A DNA stretch of 64,000 nucleotides from Heterostelium multicystogenum (Eukaryota > Evosea > Eumycetozoa > Acytosteliales > Acytosteliaceae). The number at the start of each line of letters is the position of its first letter. Positions within the stretch are counted from its first letter, which is position 1. Positions 11,855 to 22,300 of this stretch are shown here, one piece after another. Where the stretch lies: positions 62,001-126,000 of the forward strand of contig RCNN01000495.1 of assembly GCA_003667245.1 (NCBI GenBank), read 5' to 3'. Position numbers and translations under genes: made by a program. The notes beneath the pieces are model-generated. The model made no database searches. It saw nothing but the letters and a program-made list of their open reading frames with translations, and was not told the origin of the DNA.

Positions 11855-13830
11855 ATGTTTGGTACACTATTTAAGACAGCTAGAGTTTTCAATAAATCTA
11901 GTGGCAGTACTTTTGTAAATCAACCAATCATTCAAAATGCTTTGAGATCAGGTATGTCACTTCTCGAGTGTACAACTATTGCCACTCTCGAGACTACAAC
12001 TGAAGCAACTACTAATATTTTCGCATATTATCTACTTTGTTGTTAATTTTTTATAGGTGTTGGTAGATTCTATTCAACAAAATGCTGGAGAAAATGTTGT
12101 AAAGTTAAGAAATGTACTAAAGCAATTCTATCAACTGGTACATCCAGATACACTTGCTCACTATCCATCTGAAAAGGTATTATGAGGTTTATCATGACTG
12201 TGTAATCAATGATCATAACTTACAGTACGATTGATATGATTCTAGAAAGTAAATTCACATAATATGAAAATTATCATGGGTAATCATCGATCAATATAAG
12301 AAGCGTCCAGTACCAGATCCAAGCTCTAAACCAGTCGCCCATCCACTTACATTCTTTTATGATTGACAAGCATGCAGAGACCAAAAGCCAATGAGTTGGC
12401 CACCTTTGAAGCGTGTGGATATTGAAATCGTTGAAAACTCTCGTAATCCAAACCAAGTGCCAGATCAATTGTCAAAGTTGTTTGGAATGTGTCACCTCCC
12501 AACAAAATTCATCACCGAAATCGATCAAGTCGATAATTTCAAGCAACCAAAGATCAACGGTTCTATCAAGGACTATCTTTTGGACAATCGTTATGCTGCC
12601 AAGCAGATGTTGGTCGACTCTGAAAAGCAAAAGCGTGATGTCGAGAATACTCTCAGAAAGGTGCGTCGTGAACTCGGTGTTCAGTTGCAGATGAACGTAA
12701 ATCCATCAGAGTCCAACTTTTCATTCCAAGAGAATCTCACAGCATTGCAAGAGTTTACCGATGCCTATACCTCAGTTCTGGCTGACATACCAGAGCAACA
12801 CAAGCGTTTCTTCAAATCACTTCAGTTCAATTTGAACTATGCCGAAATCAACTACACCTCAAATGACCCAACTGTTTACTTGGATCGTGCATCACCGGAG
12901 ACCTGGGCAGGATACATGAGACGTTTGGATTTTAACGAAATCGAGGAGCAGGTTCGTCAAGAGAAGGAGGAGAATCAAAAGAAGGTAGCAGCATTCACTA
13001 AACAAAAAAAGGTATTCGATACCAACGCCAAAGAATTGGAGAAACTTCTCAGAGTCAGATCAGTTACCTGGCAATTCCACGACGATCCAAATGATGATCC
13101 AAATCACTATCTCGGACTACATGATCAAATGGATCTCTGCCAAAGTTTTACAACCACCTTGTTGAAGCACAAGGTGGCCATTCAAAAGATCATGAAACAT
13201 GGGTAAGTGCTAGCAAAACAATAACAGCAATATCGAGTAGCTAACATCATCAACATTGTTTAGAAACTATAAATTCAGCAGATTAACAGTTGGAATTGCA
13301 CCAAACTTAAGAAAATCTAAATTTTATATTGAAATGGATGGTAGTTTTGAAGGTATCCACTAGATGCAGCTTCGAAGAATTCATGGAGATTTTGATTGAT
13401 CAATATGACAATGCTATTGCAATTCAAAAAGGAGAGTGAAAAGATCGAACAGATGCGTGATTACGTCCAAGTTAGACTTGGTTTGAGAGAATTGACTACA
13501 CTCAATGCTTTTATTTACAGTGAAGGTTATGAAAAGGTTTTCAAGGCCTACCAAAAGCTCTATGAACAATCAGAGAAACTGAGGAATTTGGAATTGAATG
13601 GATTGTCAATCATTGTAGCAGACTATTATTCAATCTCAAGAACAGGTGAAATTTATATTAAGCACGACTTTAGCGTTGAGGATTTCATTGCTGCTTTGTC
13701 AGCCCCAGTTGCAGAGGAGACACAACAACAAGAAAATAATAGCGCCAACAATGTATCAGATTTAAACAATGTTCAAGTCAATTTGATGACTGAACAAACA
13801 ACTCAACAGCAACAACAACCAATGAATTAA
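11855..13830 (+). CDS. Mitochondrial DUF4460/DUF4461 protein, TCAIM-like
   Basis: Starts MFGTLFKTARVFNKSSGS with a presequence whose end, RFYST, lies just after an intron (about 11953-12057). The next block LRNVLKQFYQLVHPDTLAHY is the DUF4460 J-domain-like motif (HPD preserved) found in animal TCAIM (T-cell activation inhibitor, mitochondrial). After a poorly readable part (12170-12390) a long frame (12391-13206) reads VDIEIVENSRNPNQVPDQLS, a coiled-coil region (RDVENTLRKVRRELG, EEQVRQEKEENQKK), and TWAGYMRRLDFNEIEEQ. After an intron and a frame change the last frame (13396-13830) reads MRDYVQVRLGLRELTTLNAF and YYSISRTGEIYIKHDF, matching the DUF4461-type tail, then a Gln/Asn-rich end. Molecular role unknown; TCAIM homologues are matrix proteins. 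Frame breaks near 12080, 12380 and 13355. Confidence 0.75.
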
Positions 13831-13875
13831 ACTATAGTTATATTTAAAAGTAAAGTATAATATGGAACAATTGCA

Positions 13876-15634
13876 TTATTTCTTTTTATTCTTTGGTTTT
13901 GTTTTGGCAGGTGCACCAACAACAAGAGAAGCATCTTTCATTTCATTGTTTTCCACTGATTGTCTTTTGTGCTTCAATAAAGAAACGAAGATCACGTAGC
14001 TCTTCAAGATAGTTCGCGAATAGTAGCATCTTTTTCTTCATCCTTTTGTTTATACTTATCTTGGTTTTCCTTCATTGCAGTGTTAATCTGTCGTAAGAAC
14101 TTTGATTCTCTGTCAATCTCATCACATCTTTGTTTCAGCTTGTTACACTTGTTCTGCCATTTAGCGTTTAGTTTCTCCATTTCCTCTTTCATCATCATTG
14201 CGTGCTGTATATTATCCTTTTCTATTCTAAGTATTTGCTGTTCAAAATAGGCTCGTTGCTGTTCAAGTTGAGACGTCAGAAGGAAATTATATTCAACTTC
14301 GATTGATTCAATTTTTTCTTCTTTCAAGTGAGATCCAAGCCTGTTATCAGAGTTTGAATTTGGATTTGGGAACTCCAATACTTTGCCATCTGCTCTGTTT
14401 TGTAATCAAACGATGGACATATCCATCACCAGCATAGTCCCAGACTCGCTGTGTTTCTAATTCTAATGCATATGTGTGCATTGTTTCTTCATAGTGCTGA
14501 TTGGCATGGGAATTTATGTATCTTGAGCAACCTACATTTCCACAGATAATGCAGATCCAAAGTGATTCAGTCGTAGAACAGCTCGAACAAACATTGTTTG
14601 ACTCTACCTCAGGAATCTGAACATATCTACATACTGGACAGGTGTTATCGCTTCTCCACTTTGATAAACAGTCACAATGGAATGTATGATGACAAAGTAC
14701 TGTGACAACACCAGTTGCTGATGAATCCAATCGCTCCAAGCACACAGGACAAGTCGGCAGTTCAATGAGTGAAGGGTTGGAATTTGGTGATATTAAAAAT
14801 CCGTTCGAGGGTGGCTGATACTCGACCTTTGAAACAAACAACAATATACAGGTTTCTGGCTCCATCGAACTAAATTTCTTGCCACTGTACAATTGGTAGA
14901 ATTCATCAGCTGACAATTGATCCACAAAACTAAGCAACACCATGTATCGATTTGGTGATGCATCTCTGATGATCTTCATATCACAAATAGTATCTGAAGT
15001 TTGTGAGAAAAAATGAATTAAGTCTGGTATTGACATATGAGACGGTACTGATTCTATACATATTAAGTTACTTCTACAATTCTATTGGTTTAAGTTAGTC
15101 GCGATGGATGATAAATGAAATATTGAATCATCTGTACATACAGGTAAATTGCATAAAGATATTGTTTGGTTTTGTTTAGCTTGTTCTGCATCCACAAATA
15201 AGTGAATGATTCCTTCGGATACTTCGATTAAAGGATTACCAGAGAAGAATGGTATATTATTTGATATTGCTGCTGCACTTTAATACATTCAGATTATTAT
15301 TATTTGAGTCGACTATATTGGGGCCACTGCTACTGCTACTACTGCTGCTGCTACTGTTATCAATGACAGATGAGGGGATCAATATTTTTGATTTACTAAG
15401 TGAAGCCAATGGAGAACTACTGTTATCTTTGGTTGGAGTGGAGTGAGGTGAGCTAGAAGTTGTTGTGGTTGTAGTTGTAGTAGATACAAGTGAAGATGGA
15501 TTTGATAGTGGTGAAGACATCGATATATCGTTTAAGTCATGACTTGTTGTACTAGTATTATTAATATTAAGATTTACTTTGACATCGGAAGGTATATTAT
15601 ACATATTCTTTAACTCTACAATTAAGCTGTACAT
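13876..15634 (-). CDS. BRAP2/IMP-type RING and UBP zinc-finger E3 ligase
   Basis: BRAP2 is a cytoplasmic ubiquitin ligase that in animals modulates Ras-MAPK signalling. Order along the protein: a Ser/Thr-rich N-terminus (start MYSLIVELKNMYNI at 15634); the IPFFSGNPLIEVSEGIIHLF motif of the BRAP2 RRM-like domain; DMKIIRDASPNRYMVLLSF; a RING-H2 finger (CPVCLERLDSSATGV, CHHTFHCDCLSKW, CPVCR; about 14630-14745); a UBP-type zinc finger (CSSCSTTESLWICIICGNVG, CSRYINSHANQHYEETMHTY, WDYAGDGYVHRL); and, after a frame break near 14390, a C-terminal coiled coil (SQLEQQRAYFEQQI onward). A Lys-rich tail (KTKPKNKKK) ends at TAA. The zinc ligands of both fingers are present. Breaks near 15050-15250, 14390 and 14000. 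Domain set and order match the family closely. Confidence 0.9.
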
Positions 15635-15882
15635 AATAATAACTAACTAATAGCTAAATAATATCTATCTCTATCATATAGTATTGTATAATTATATCTA
15701 TGAAAGTGTAGAAAGAAAGAATCAAAAATGCAAACTGGCTTACTGACTTTTATAAATAATGTGCAACAAACAAATTAATTTCTTAATTATTTTTCAAAAT
15801 AATTAAAACAAAAAAGGAAAATTGTCATGAGTCACTGAATGATGTCGAGTTCAATAATTGCAAGGGAGATTGGCACTCAAAT

Positions 15883-17589
15883 TTAATTATCGGTTGAATT
15901 TGACAAATGTCTGAGAGAGCTTCCAACGAGATACAATGATCCTGTGATTAATACTTTGAAAATCTTTTCTGGGTTTGTTTGTGAAAGTTGTTGTATGCTT
16001 TGGATGGCTGTGCTTGTGTTCATCGATTTTCTGACGTTTTGTCTGTCGATTTTACATTTCGTTGCGATGCAGTCGGCAACTGAGGTATCCCATTCATTGG
16101 TATTGAATTGCTTGCCTCCATCGGCGACTACTGCTGGTACGAATGCATAGTTGAAAGCAGGTACATGAGAAGACTTGATCTCTTCTGAAAATGATTGCAA
16201 AAATTGGTTGGGATCTCTACCACCTGTGCTGTTGTATATTAATATTAAAGTTGGGTTTGGATCTTTGTCGTTGTTGGAGGTTGCTTTTTCAGTCCACCAG
16301 CGAGAGCATATCTCTGCACTCTCCGGAGTGTGTGCACCGTCCAAGAAAAAACTCTACATTCGGCAAATTAGGTGTAATAAATTGTTGAGCACGTCCTGGC
16401 CACCTCACTGTGGCCAATCCACGAGAGAATGCGTCGGGCAGTGGGGTGAATAGACTGGGACTGAAGTTATTGAGAGCTGGATTATATTCACGCCAGGCCG
16501 GTTGAGCAAAGAAAAGTTCTTGTTTTTTGATATCGCTGACGCTTGGACAGTTCATGAGCCATGTTAATGAGAGTGCAATTGCAATGGAGGCGTTTTGCTT
16601 TTGGTGCTCACCCTCCAAAGCAATCTTTGTGTTCAGGTTGTAGCTCTCAAACTTAGGTGCAACAACTAAAGGTGCTGATTGAATTTGCTTTGAGAATGAA
16701 GAAACCACTTCCATTGCGTCGGCTCGCTGCTCCACAGTGAATGCTGGACAAGATTTCTTCATAATTCCAGCTTTCTCGTAAGCTATCTCAGGAAGAGTAT
16801 CTCCAAGGACATTCATGTGGTCGAATCCGAGGGCTGTGATACCTGTTACGACTGGCTGAGGGAATACATTGGTACTGTCTGCACGTCCACCTATACCGAC
16901 TTCGAGGATTGTACAGTCGACCTTAGCTTCCTGGAAGATCCTATATGCTACAAGTGAAATATATTTGAAAAACGGTGGGAAAATCATATCCTTTTCAGTA
17001 GTGAAGATATCCCAGCAATCGAACACATGCTTTGGCAAACAACTCTTTTGATACCATTTCTCCATTGATTTTGATTCTCTCACGCGGACTGATAAGGTGG
17101 GGTGATGTAAAGAGTCCAGTGGTAAATCCAGCGTTTCTGATGATTGACTCGACCATTGAACAAGTTGAACCTTTGCCCTTGGTACCTGCAACATGTATGA
17201 TTGATCTATCGTTTAGCTAATGAGAGCAATACATCATGTCAATTATCAATCGTGCCTGTACAAAAAGATACAATACATACATCAACGTGGACCAACTTAC
17301 AGAGATCGACCATCTCATCCATGAGCAGTTGGGTGGTATCTATTTTGTTTTCTTTTCTATTGTCGAACCAAGATTGAATGGTGCTAACATTGGACTGCAG
17401 GGAATACAATGCATTTAACGCATCTTCATAGTTTCTGTTTATTGGTACATAAGTCGAGTGTATTGTAGGTGACTGTACCATGGTTGTATTGGCAGCGTAT
17501 TTAGTTGTAGAAGTCGGAATAGATGTAGTACAAGTCGAATTCGTATTGGTGGCAAACGTTCGACGGTCAGATGACTCAGTAGTAGCCAA
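15883..17589 (-). CDS. fpgs: Folylpolyglutamate synthase
   Basis: Adds glutamates to tetrahydrofolate so that the cofactor is retained in cytosol and mitochondria. The N-terminal part reads [20 protein letters not shown], as in FPGS. The P-loop [13 protein letters not shown] is readable at about 17150-17200 through a frame change, followed by TSPHL and RERIKING. A long frame then gives [39 protein letters not shown] and [15 protein letters not shown], the conserved Mur-ligase-family core. The last frame starts [16 protein letters not shown] (substrate loop) and ends near [18 protein letters not shown]. One intron lies near 17200-17240. Frame breaks are near 17190, 17060 and 16340. The protein probably begins upstream of 17589: a plus-one frame continues to about 17760, where MLLIKRSTTRLYYR could start a mitochondrial presequence, as in dual-targeted FPGS of other eukaryotes. 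That extension is inference. Confidence 0.9.
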
Positions 17590-18146
17590 TAAAGTAGTAG
17601 TTGAAGTAGTAATCGGGGTAGTCGATAATTTATAATTTCTAAAAGTCGATGCCGATGATGTTGAATTGCTAAATAAATAAATGTTACTGTTGACTTTTCT
17701 ATATCCTATAATACAAACGTGTTGTTGATCTTTTAATTAGCAACATTTAAAACCGAGTGTCCACTTTGTTTCTAGTTCCTATTAATTATATCGCTTTTCA
17801 AATTTTGTACAACTGAATTTTAATAAAAACTGCTGTTTGAATATTTTTATTGTTTTATCAATATTACAACAACGATAACGTAACATAATAAGTTTGAACA
17901 AACAAGCAAGCTTTCACCCACACAAGTAGCCAAAAAGCTTTGTTCTTATCTATCTCACTCTATCTATCTTTCACTAATGTAATGCACTGCGTCAATGTTG
18001 TTGATATTAACATCAACAAAAAAGTAATAGTTCTACATCTATCATTGGAAATAATACTTTATTACTTAGTTAAAGTCAAGTCATTTCAAAAACAACTAAA
18101 CGTTTCATGCTTGTTGTTGTTGTTATTATTGTTGTTTGTTGGTAAG
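17590..18146. other. Intergenic spacer, upstream of FPGS
   Basis: Contains the possible FPGS 5' extension (17590-17760). The rest (17760-18146) is AT-rich with T/TTG repeats (ttgttgttgttattattgttg, around 18113) and no supported gene. Confidence 0.4.
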
Positions 18147-18725
18147 TTAATGTTTGTTACTTTTCAGATTTGATGTGAATGTTTTGTTTCCATATTTCTT
18201 GTTGATGGCTTTCTCAAGTTTGTATGCTTTATATTGGATTTCAATGTCTTCGACAAGTTTCAGTTGATTCAACATGTTGCTTACATCGTTTAGATGGAGA
18301 ATATTGTACTTTTTGACTTTCTCAAGATTGTCTGTCTCCTCTTCAATTTCATATTCATTGTCACTGTCTTCGTATTCATTATCATTATTACTGATAGTTT
18401 TTCCGCTTCTGAGTAGCTCCTCTTCTAACTGGTCATTGAGATTGTGGACATCTGGTATTTCCTCTTTTTTTTCATTTCGATAGTAGAACATTCCTTTTTT
18501 GCAGACAGGAGAATGTGGTAGGTTATCAGCTCCGATGACATTGATTCTATCACTTCCCTTTGATCCTTTATATCGATAAATGGTTCCATTGTCATCTACC
18601 CAATAAGGAGTGTCTTTGGATTTATAAACATAATTCATAGATACGTAATATTTACGTAAAATTTCAGAAGTCGGAAAGCTTATAGTATCATTATTATTAA
18701 AATTATTAGTAGTTGTTGTTGCCAT
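18147..18725 (-). CDS. Hypothetical acidic protein, 192 residues
   Basis: One of the few intact frames. Starts MATTTTNNFNNNDTISFPTS and has a compact basic/aromatic first half: LRKYYVSMNYVYKSKDTPYW, DDNGTIYRYKGSKGSDRI, HSPVCKKGMFYYRN. An acidic middle follows (NDNEYEDSDNEYEIEEETDN, about residues 115-135), then an amphipathic, Lys-rich C-terminal helix (KLEKAINKKYGNKTF). No signal peptide or membrane segment. I recognise no family. The two Y-x-Y/W beta-like blocks with GTIYRY could be a small nucleic-acid- or peptide-binding fold, but that is a guess. It ends in TAA and lies between FPGS and INO80 on the same strand with its own spacers. Confidence 0.7.
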   Translation of the reverse strand: MATTTTNNFNNNDTISFPTSEILRKYYVSMNYVYKSKDTPYWVDDNGTIYRYKGSKGSDRINVIGADNLPHSPVCKKGMFYYRNEKKEEIPDVHNLNDQLEEELLRSGKTISNNDNEYEDSDNEYEIEEETDNLEKVKKYNILHLNDVSNMLNQLKLVEDIEIQYKAYKLEKAINKKYGNKTFTSNLKSNKH

Positions 18726-19395
18726 TATCTCTTTATTGAAATGAAATAGACTGACTTCATTTTAGGATCTCTTTTAAAGGGAATGTAGTAAATCAAATTT
18801 TTAGGATTATACCACATTTTGTCAACCTTTGGCTAAACAGTTGATGTTCAAGTGAACCAAGATATTTATGAATTAATTTTTTGTGTTTTAAATGGGAAAT
18901 GCCATTTTTCCAACTGTACAAAAATGATTGAGGAACATAGTTTATGAAATTGTTGTAACTTATTTAATATCAATGATGCCAAAGATTCCAATTAAATCTA
19001 AAATAGAAAAGCCAAAATTTACACAAAGTGGGTTGTTCGATTGAGTTAATCTTTCAATCATAATTACATTTACATCTAATTAACACTACCAGCACCATCT
19101 ATCACATCAAACACACTAAAATATTGATTAGAAATATGATATAATGAATGATTTGCTTTGGATCACATTGATAATTTATGAAAAATAGTATGACTTGTAA
19201 ACACACTATTTAATTTGGGTACTAAATGGTGATTGATAATTATAACTTAGGGATGATTTTGTTGCATTCATTTATTAATTTTGAAAATACATTTGAGAAT
19301 CCTTTAAGCAGATATTTGGTCCCAAATCTTCAAACAAGTTGTTATTTATTTTTATTTTAAAATGTAATTCTGTAACATTTTGGTGAAACATTGAT
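18726..19395. other. Intergenic spacer
   Basis: AT-rich DNA between the INO80 3' end and the upstream end of the acidic ORF. No frame, RNA gene or repeat of note seen. Confidence 0.45.
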
Positions 19396-22300
19396 TTAAT
19401 GTGTCGTTGCTGTTGCTGTTATTGTGGTGTTGTGGTGGCCGTAGGTGCGCGTTGTAGTTGTGCTTGTTGATTTCTTTCTGGGTGCTTTGGGTTTTGAAGG
19501 CTCCGATGGTGATTTCTTACTTCGTGATTTTATAGGCTTGACGTTTGTCTCTGTTTTAGTGTCAAGATTTGTGTCGAATTTTCCTTAGTATCATTAGTTA
19601 CCACTAGATTCACTGTTGGAGGTGTTGAAGCAATTGGTGTGTCTAGAATTTGTAGTTTCTTGGTGTTGATGTGTTGTTTGTAGAATCAGGTGTCTTTCTC
19701 TTAGTACCTGGCTTAGGTCCTTTCTTCTTTGGTGCTTCTTTTGGTTTGGGTTCTTTAGGTGCTCTGGCTTTGGATGCAGGTTTAAGAAGAAGGAATATCA
19801 CTTGGAGAGAATGGTTTGCTAACCTCTGGTTCATCTAATGGTTTAATTCTTCTCTTGCCAGTGACTGGATCGATTTCTCTTCTCAATTTTCTCTCGACCT
19901 CATCGTCGTCCAACAAAAATGACATGACTTCAGTTGGTCTCATTTCATTCTCGAACTTGCCTCCAGCAATTACAATTGATTGAATCTAGAAAACGACTTA
20001 TTAACATTTGCATTTTTAATTGGGTACAATAATTCACTACATACCTGATGCTTTTTGTTTAGCTCTCTTAATTACTTTCTCTTCTACTGTTCCCTTTGTA
20101 ATTAATCTATATACTGTTAACTGGTTTTAGTTGACCCAAACGATGGCATCTATCCATAGCTTGTTCATCCATAGTTGGATTTCCAATCACTATCAAAGAA
20201 GATAACGGTATCTGCTGATGTCAAATTAATACCAATACCACACGCTCTTGTACTCAGCAAGAAAACAAAGATGGAAGGAATCAGTTTGAAGTCATCTACA
20301 AGATCTCTTCTATCCTCCAGTTTTGAAGAACCATCTAGTCTAAGATATTTATATTTTCTGAAAATTACAAAATCCATAAAATAAATATGTTAATTTTTGA
20401 ACTCATTTACCAAAAGATAGATATATTTATACTTATATAAATATTAATCATCTTTGTCATATTGACAATAAATCAAAACTCTGTGTCCTTCTTTCTTGAG
20501 TTGTTTAAGTAGTTTATCAAGAACTTGAAGCTTGCCACTATCATTAAGAGAGACTTTTGAGAATGAAGGCACCCATATCGATGAAGATCCAAAGATATTG
20601 TGAAGTCCACTGTATAAACCACCTTGGTTTCCTGTATATATCCAAATTTGCTCGGTGGGTTCAACTATTTGACGATTTCACTAAATCGACATTGCTGTGG
20701 TCCAAATAATAACGACTTTGTTTGATCATTCATTGAGATATCGTCAGTGTGTTGCATATAGAATGATCATCAGGACAAATCAATTTCAATTGGAACTGCA
20801 ATAGCTTTTGGGAAAAGGCGATAGATCGATTGGATGATCGCACGACTCTGATAGGATCTATTATCTGGGCTGAGAATTAAGTCTGGGTGCTCCTTTTATG
20901 GACTCGGGGGTTAATCGGCCTTTGAAAGTAGGCTCCAAAAGTAGACATTTCAAAATGTAGTGAAAGACTATCCCTTTTCCTGGTAGTTGTCGAAAACAAA
21001 TTCAAAAATTGGGAATTTGTTCCTTTGAAGTGATTGTTGTTAAGAAAAAGTCAGTTAAGGAAAAATGAAGAATGTTGTTTAGATAGCTCTCCAGGAGATA
21101 AATCAATGAATCTACTGAATGAGAATGTTGAATTGCTGTCCTTCAAAGGAATTCGAAATATTCTCTGGTGTAAAGATGGACAGTTTAGTGAGTAAAAGCT
21201 GGCTACGAATGGGATCGGATCCATAGCTATTGAGAAGCAATGGTGTGCCTTCTCTGAACAGTCGTTTGGGGATGTAGTATGTGATTGGGTTATGATTGGC
21301 TACATTTTAGAACTTTGGCGTATTGAGGAAGTGTGCTCACTGTATACTGGCATAGTATCGGGTTGTGTTCTTCGGAACTGATAAGGAGATCGACATTCAC
21401 TACGTTCAAAGAGTTCAGGATGATTACAAAACCTTACGGAATTGCATGACTAAATTCATCAGATGCTTCATTCCACTCTCTGAGAAACTATTATCTAGTA
21501 ACTCGGAAATTGTAATCTTGGAGCGAACTCCTTGATACAATTTCTTTTGTCGAACTGTGAGAGAGCATGAAACTTCAACTTCTTTCTTTGGTGGCATTTC
21601 ATTTTCTACATCCTTTTTTGATACGACGCAACATAAATGTTTTAGAATAAGATGTAGACGATTCAACTGGTGCTCGTCAAGTCCACCCTGTGTCAATGCA
21701 TGGTTCTCGATATCTTTAGAAAACCATTCGGCAAATTCTTCATGAGAATCAAAAAGTGTTGGCATAATGGAAATGCAACAATGCCCACAACTCTGCCATG
21801 CTGTTTTGAATTGGTGTTCCTGTCAAAAGTAAGACGATTTCTGCAATTGAAAGACATCCAGTGTTTTCCAACGATTCGATGAAGAGGACTTGATAGCATG
21901 GGCTTCATCAAGTACCATGTACTGCCAACGAATACGGTGAAAGTATTTTTCATCTAGGACCATAACATTGTAACTGGTAACCAAAACATGGAATGGTGAA
22001 TTCTGGTTGTACAGCTTCTTTGGATTCCAATACTTTTGATGGTTTTGACGTTGCTTTTTGATTTCCCCAGTAGGGTAATACCTTGAAATTTGGGACAAAT
22101 TTGTTGAATTCGTTTTTCCAATTGTGAAGTGTAGACTTTGGAGTTACAATCAAGAAAGGTCCCCAAATGTTCTTCTCTTCAGCAAGGTGGGCTAGGACTG
22201 CAATCGATTGAATGGTCTTTCCAAGACCCATTTCATCTGCCAAAATTCCATTTATACCTTGATCGTAGAGGTTAACAATCCAACTCATACCCTTAAGCTG

